DNA of 64,000 nucleotides from Flagellimonas ochracea (GTDB lineage: Bacteria; Bacteroidota; Bacteroidia; Flavobacteriales; Flavobacteriaceae). Under the pieces are notes generated by a model that was not told the origin of the DNA, made no database searches, and saw only the letters and a program-made list of their open reading frames with translations. Positions 59,931 through 64,000 of the stretch are shown piece by piece (the stretch's first letter is position 1; the number at the start of each line of letters is the position of its first letter). Location: NCBI RefSeq assembly GCF_009903685.1, contig NZ_JAAABI010000004.1, forward strand, positions 62,001-126,000, given 5' to 3'. Made by a program: the position numbers and the translations under genes.

Positions 59931-62237
59931 TCAGTATTTGGAAATCTTTTCCACAGTTACCTTGATGGATTTGCTGATAGGGGTCTGACTCTTGTCCGCA
60001 AAATGATTGTAGGGGACCAATAAATTGGTTTCCGGAAAATAGGCAGCTATGTTTCCTTTCGGAATTTCGTAGGGAATCACAAGAAATTTTTCTGCAGTCC
60101 GTTTGAGGTCATCATAATTGCTGTGAAGATTGACCACATCCAATTTGCTTAAATGCTTATCCAACATGTCCTGTTCGTTCATAAAAATCACCCGGCGCTC
60201 GTTGTGAATGCCTCTGTATCGATCGTTTAAGCCATAAATGGTAGTGTTGAACTGGTCATGGGAGCGAATCGTCATCAAGAGCAATTCATCAGGTTCAAGT
60301 TTGTGATCCGGCAACGAAGTAATGGACAACTGGGCCCTACCATTGGGCAGCATTCTAAAATCACGTTCACGAACATTGTTCGGCAAATAATAACCGAATC
60401 CTTTGGAGCGTTCATTAGTATTTTCAAACCCTTTTACAGTTTTGTCTATCAAGCTTCGGATGAGGTTATAATCTTGTCCCAAAGCATGCCAATCCATTGA
60501 GTGGTTGCCTTTAAAATAGGTATGGGCCATGAGTGCGATAATCTCAGGTTCACTTTTAATGTGTTTCGAAGCTGGTTTTAATAACCCTTTGCTCTGCCTA
60601 ACCTTGCCCGTACTGCTCTCCATGGTCAAAAATTGAAGATTGCCATTTTTCTCGTCTTTTTCTGAACGGCCAAAAGTAGGAAGTAGGAGTGCCGTCTTTC
60701 CCGTAACCAAATGACTTCGGTTCAATTTGGTACTTATCTGAACCGTTAGAGCACAATTCTGAATAGCTTCCGCAGTATATTGGGTGTCGGATGCGGCCAT
60801 TAAAAAGTTACCGCCTAAACAAATAAAAACCTTGGCTTTTTTTTCGTGCATGGCCTTGATTGCGTTTACAGTATCATAACCAGGCTCGGTAGGGGGCTCA
60901 AATTTAAGATGCTCCCGAATTTTTTGGTTCAATGTTTTGTTCACATAATGCATAATGCCCACAGAACGATCACCTTGCACGTTACTATGTCCACGTACAG
61001 GACATGTTCCCGCAAAAGGTTTGCCCACAGCGCCCTTCAGCAACAAAATGTTCACGTATTCTTTTATGCACTCCACCGCATTTTTGTGTTGGGTGAGCCC
61101 CATGGCCCAACAGACCACAATTTTGGAGTTTTCGGCCAAGAGCTGAACAGTTTTATCAATTTTTCGCATGGAGACCCCTGTTCGTTGCTGCAAGGTTTCA
61201 CTATCATAGCTGGCCAGGTCTTGAACTAATCTGTCATAGCCATCAACATATTCTACAATGAATTCATGGTCGATAACGCTGCCTTTTTTGGCGTCGAGGG
61301 CAACCAATTTTTTCAAGATGAGTTTTGCCAAAGCGATATCCTCATTTATTTTAACGGGAAGATGTATGTCGGCAATCGGTTGACCACTTCCCAACATATC
61401 TGAAACACTTTGAGGATTTTTAAAGCTAACCAAACCTGTTTCAGCCAATGGATTTATGCTAATGATCTTGCCTCCATTGCGTTTGCATTTTTCCAAAGCA
61501 GATAGCATTCTAGGATGATTGGTCCCAGGATTTTGACCCACTACCAAAATAACCTCTGCTCCATATAAATCATCCAATTTTACGGAGCCTTTGCCAATGC
61601 CCAGTGTTTCCGAAAGGGCCACACCTGATGATTCGTGGCACATGTTGGAGCAATCTGGCATATTGTTGGTGCCAAAAGCTCGAACAAACATACCGTATAG
61701 GAATGCCGCTTCGTTGCTTGATCTTCCCGAGGTATAAAAAATAGCTTCATCCGGGTTTTCAAGACCATGTAATTCTTCCGAAATTAATTCAAAAGCATCT
61801 TGCCAAGAGATAGGCTCATAATGTATGCTGTTTGGTTTAAGGACCATTGGTTCCACGACCCGTCCCAGTTTATTGAGTTCAAAATCGCTTAAGCGGGATA
61901 GCTCCTCTACAGATATTTTTGCAAAAAAATCGGCGGCAACATGCGCTGTGGTGGCTTCGTCGGCCAATGCTTTGGCCCCATTTTCGCAATATTCCGCGAT
62001 TTTTGATGGATGCTCGGGAACAGGCCATGCACAACTGGGACAGCGAAAACCGTCTTCTTGGTTCATCTCCAAAAGGGCCCGCATGGAACGGACAACGCCC
62101 ATTTCCTTAAAACTATGCCGCAAAGCCTCTTTGACCCCCAAAAGACCTGCGGAGGTTTGCATGGGTTTTTGGAGGCGCAACCCTGTGAAGGTGATTTCCC
62201 CGGTAAGCGAAACGTTCCTTTTGAAATCTTTTTCCAT
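59931..62237 (-). CDS. FdhF/YdeP-type molybdopterin oxidoreductase
   Basis: The 768-residue protein belongs to the molybdopterin-dependent FdhF/YdeP family: it has a CPSC pair early (FRCPSCAWPVPEHP) and NMPDCSNMCHESSGVAL, where homologs carry the Mo-ligand region. VILVVGQNPGTNHPRM, GGKIISINPLAETGLV and the C-terminal MopB domain (LLLMTIRSHDQFNTTIYGLN) follow. No [4Fe-4S] set beyond the early Cys residues is clear. The substrate is unknown; E. coli YdeP has been linked to acid resistance. The DUF7009 gene starts just upstream on the same strand. Confidence 0.88.
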   Translation of the reverse strand: MEKDFKRNVSLTGEITFTGLRLQKPMQTSAGLLGVKEALRHSFKEMGVVRSMRALLEMNQEDGFRCPSCAWPVPEHPSKIAEYCENGAKALADEATTAHVAADFFAKISVEELSRLSDFELNKLGRVVEPMVLKPNSIHYEPISWQDAFELISEELHGLENPDEAIFYTSGRSSNEAAFLYGMFVRAFGTNNMPDCSNMCHESSGVALSETLGIGKGSVKLDDLYGAEVILVVGQNPGTNHPRMLSALEKCKRNGGKIISINPLAETGLVSFKNPQSVSDMLGSGQPIADIHLPVKINEDIALAKLILKKLVALDAKKGSVIDHEFIVEYVDGYDRLVQDLASYDSETLQQRTGVSMRKIDKTVQLLAENSKIVVCWAMGLTQHKNAVECIKEYVNILLLKGAVGKPFAGTCPVRGHSNVQGDRSVGIMHYVNKTLNQKIREHLKFEPPTEPGYDTVNAIKAMHEKKAKVFICLGGNFLMAASDTQYTAEAIQNCALTVQISTKLNRSHLVTGKTALLLPTFGRSEKDEKNGNLQFLTMESSTGKVRQSKGLLKPASKHIKSEPEIIALMAHTYFKGNHSMDWHALGQDYNLIRSLIDKTVKGFENTNERSKGFGYYLPNNVRERDFRMLPNGRAQLSITSLPDHKLEPDELLLMTIRSHDQFNTTIYGLNDRYRGIHNERRVIFMNEQDMLDKHLSKLDVVNLHSNYDDLKRTAEKFLVIPYEIPKGNIAAYFPETNLLVPYNHFADKSQTPISKSIKVTVEKISKY

Positions 62238-62243
62238 GGTAAC

Positions 62244-62612
62244 TCAGGCTTGAAGTTTGGGATTGGGATAATTGTCAGATTGGTCTTCTATGGTATTGTC
62301 CAGGCACACAAAGTCTTTTTCCACCAAAAGAGAAAGTGTGGCGCCATCTTCGAGTTTCATTTCGTGCTGAAATCCAACAATTTCATTTTGATGCCAATTT
62401 TTTGCTAGATGTGTTGGAACCATCAAACTGATACTGCCACTATTAAAACTTGCAGATAGGTCATCAATTTCATTATTCTGGATTAGTTGATAGCACAGAT
62501 CGCCTTCTGGAAAACGGGTTTTAGCCGCTACCTTTCCGGTTTCGCAAAACTGTTTTACTTCAGATTGGGTGAGCCGGTATCTAACAGAATTGTCCTTGAT
62601 TCGTATTTTCAT
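62244..62612 (-). CDS. DUF7009-like small protein
   Basis: The ATG at 62612 (MKIRIKDNSVRYRLTQSEVK) is chosen, because the longer frame adds an unrelated lead. The protein is 122 residues, beta-rich (GDLCYQLIQNNEID; ISLMVPTHLAKNW). I recall this kind of protein next to molybdopterin oxidoreductases in Bacteroidota, and here it is 6 bp upstream of one. It may assist that enzyme's cofactor handling, but this is inferred. Confidence 0.7.
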   Translation of the reverse strand: MKIRIKDNSVRYRLTQSEVKQFCETGKVAAKTRFPEGDLCYQLIQNNEIDDLSASFNSGSISLMVPTHLAKNWHQNEIVGFQHEMKLEDGATLSLLVEKDFVCLDNTIEDQSDNYPNPKLQA

Positions 62613-62780
62613 GTTTTGGGATATTGAGCATATAAGGTACAATGAAAAACAGGATTTGTAAAGTTGACCACAGTTTTTTCCGCTTACACATCATTTCTTT
62701 TTATAAAAAAGAACAATCAGATACTTTTACTATGTAATTAATCAGAAAGTAATTTTTTCATTTTCATATAGTGTTCTCGT

Positions 62781-62815
62781 AAAAGAGTCCTCTCCTAACA
62801 GAAAGGGCTCTTTTT
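62781..62815 (-). terminator. Terminator after the second dnaE
   Basis: AAAGAGTCC and GGGCTCTTTTT at 62782-62815 form a stem with T runs on both strands. It lies 5 bp beyond the stop of the polymerase gene. Confidence 0.8.
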
Positions 62816-62819
62816 GGTT

Positions 62820-64000
62820 TTAAGAACCTGCGTTTGATTTCTTTTCTTCCCTTGCCTGCAAGAGTTTTTTGCTCGTTTTCATATCGGAATATCGAGGGTC
62901 GGCGATATAATCCTGCTTCTGCATTTTTATGACCTCGATGCTCAAAAAGCCAAATTCTTCCACTACTTTGCCATAAAAGCGATAAATACCCTTGCCTCTA
63001 AAATGATATTTGGCCGCCACAGGAGGAAACAGCACCGTGTCGAACACTTCCCCATGTTGGTCGACCAATGTCGCAAAGTGCATACGCTTGCCCGTATGGG
63101 TGTTTGTATTTTTTACAGTGACCAAGTAGCCATAGATGTCGATGTACTTGTCCAAATAGTGGGATAAATCCCGTTGCCCGTTGGAATTTTTGGGAGGTTC
63201 GGCCAATAGCTCAAAAGGACTGCACAGGCAGAAGCCCAACAACTCCAATTGTTCAAAGGCGGTTTCCAAAGTTGTGGTATGCAGTTGGGGAATTTGAAAT
63301 TTTCGATGTCGGGGCGGAAAAAGCTTTGGATGTTCCAAACGGTCATTTTTGGACAGCATCAAATGGGTTTTCCAAAGGAGTTCGTGCTTATTGATGCCTG
63401 TAAACCGAAAAGCATCGATACGAATAAGAATCGAAAGTTGCTCTACGGAAATAAAAACACGGTCCAAAAAGTCTTCCAATGATATGAAGTTGCCATTTTG
63501 AAACCTTTCTTTTACAATCCGTTCCATGACTCGGCTTTCCAAATCGCGTAGGTACATCATTCCCAAATAAATATGGGTTCCACAGATACGATTGACAATC
63601 ACGCTGTTGTTGATGCAGGGTGGATGGATGGTAGCCCCCATCATCCGTGCATCATGAATATAGAATTCTGAACGATAAAACCCACCCCCGTTATTGAGTA
63701 CGGCGACCATATATTCCAACGGAAAATAAGCCCTCAAAAATAGGCTCTGATAGCTTTCAACTGCATAAGAAGCTGAATGGCCCTTGGCAAAGGCATAGCC
63801 TGCAAAACTGGCGACCTGGTTCCAAACCTCAAAAATGAGGGTGTCGGGATAGCCTTTTTTTCGGCAGTTGGCAATGAACTTGTCCTTAACCTTTTGGAAT
63901 TCTTCGCGAGACCGAAATTTCCCGCTCATTCCTCTTCGAAGTACATCGGCCTCGCCCAAATCCAAATCTGCAAAATGATGGGCGACTTTAATTACATCCT
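62820..64000 (-). CDS. Second DNA polymerase III alpha-type protein (probably error-prone DnaE2/ImuC), C-terminal part
   Basis: The frame is open to the right edge; 393 residues are visible. They start DVIKVAHHFADLDLGEADVL and carry the finger-domain motif FAGYAFAKGHSASYAVESYQ, typical of C-family polymerases. An OB-fold-like segment (IDIYGYLVTVKNTNTHTGKR) and a short C-terminus follow. It has no beta-binding/tau-type extension as long as the first DnaE. In Bacteroidota a second DnaE with ImuB forms a damage-inducible mutasome, so the gene may continue upstream with imuB. The catalytic Asp region is outside the window, so activity cannot be judged. Confidence 0.88.
   Translation of the reverse strand, partial: DVIKVAHHFADLDLGEADVLRRGMSGKFRSREEFQKVKDKFIANCRKKGYPDTLIFEVWNQVASFAGYAFAKGHSASYAVESYQSLFLRAYFPLEYMVAVLNNGGGFYRSEFYIHDARMMGATIHPPCINNSVIVNRICGTHIYLGMMYLRDLESRVMERIVKERFQNGNFISLEDFLDRVFISVEQLSILIRIDAFRFTGINKHELLWKTHLMLSKNDRLEHPKLFPPRHRKFQIPQLHTTTLETAFEQLELLGFCLCSPFELLAEPPKNSNGQRDLSHYLDKYIDIYGYLVTVKNTNTHTGKRMHFATLVDQHGEVFDTVLFPPVAAKYHFRGKGIYRFYGKVVEEFGFLSIEVIKMQKQDYIADPRYSDMKTSKKLLQAREEKKSNAGS

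Overview
The window looks like a chromosome segment from a marine or soil member of the Flavobacteriaceae (Bacteroidota). The signs are type IX secretion (T9SS) sorting domains, a SprB/SprF/OmpA-type gliding cluster, a DNA polymerase III alpha subunit fused to an N-terminal exonuclease, TTTG/TAnnTTTG promoters, and the near absence of strong Shine-Dalgarno sequences. No species can be named from sequence reading alone.

Left core (1-28.6 kb). A partial HTTM-type membrane protein and ribF are followed by prs-rplY-pth on the minus strand and tRNA-Leu(CAA) on the plus strand. Two similar cassettes each encode a large T9SS cargo protein (a reprolysin-like metalloprotease; a BspA-like repeat protein) whose stop overlaps the start of a small lipoprotein. 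A frameshifted secreted-protein gene precedes a SprB-like DUF11 adhesin operon (adhesin, SprF/PorP, OmpA/PD40) and a siroheme-synthesis dehydrogenase. A tight minus-strand operon (28.5 to 22.9 kb) carries a D-amino-acid aminotransferase, D-aminoacylase, M20 peptidase, a chimeric serine-hydrolase/histidine-kinase-tail gene and a LytTR regulator.

Accessory region (28.6-50.0 kb). Two integrated elements lie in tandem at the 3' end of tRNA-Asp(GTC). Island B (28638-35923) has a decayed tyrosine integrase, a LytS/LytTR two-component pair, an intact and a broken beta-lactamase-fold hydrolase, and about 800 bp of structured non-coding DNA. Island A (35901-49973) has an intact integrase, a BfmA/BtgA-type mobilization gene and a dense set of likely anti-phage genes: three HEPN-type proteins (one ApeA-like), a PD-(D/E)xK nuclease, an HNH nuclease, DUF2971, AbiTii, Fic and two unknowns. 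An unusual tRNA-like gene sits just upstream of one HEPN gene. The 23-nt 3' tRNA-Asp core is repeated exactly at 35901 and 49951 and partly at 28638. The two islands also share two structured non-coding elements near their integrase genes.

Right core (50-64 kb). A DUF58 protein, thioredoxin, dnaE (with exonuclease domain) and a DUF2383 four-helix protein are on the minus strand. rpsP-rimM-trmN6-like methyltransferase and an acyl-CoA dehydrogenase are on the plus strand. A YdeP-type molybdopterin oxidoreductase, a DUF7009-like protein and the 3' part of a second, probably error-prone, DnaE close the window on the minus strand.

The most unusual items are the tRNA-like/HEPN pair with its mutually exclusive hairpin, the tandem tRNA-Asp islands with conserved integrase-linked hairpins, the paired T9SS-cargo/lipoprotein cassettes, and the hydrolase-kinase chimera.
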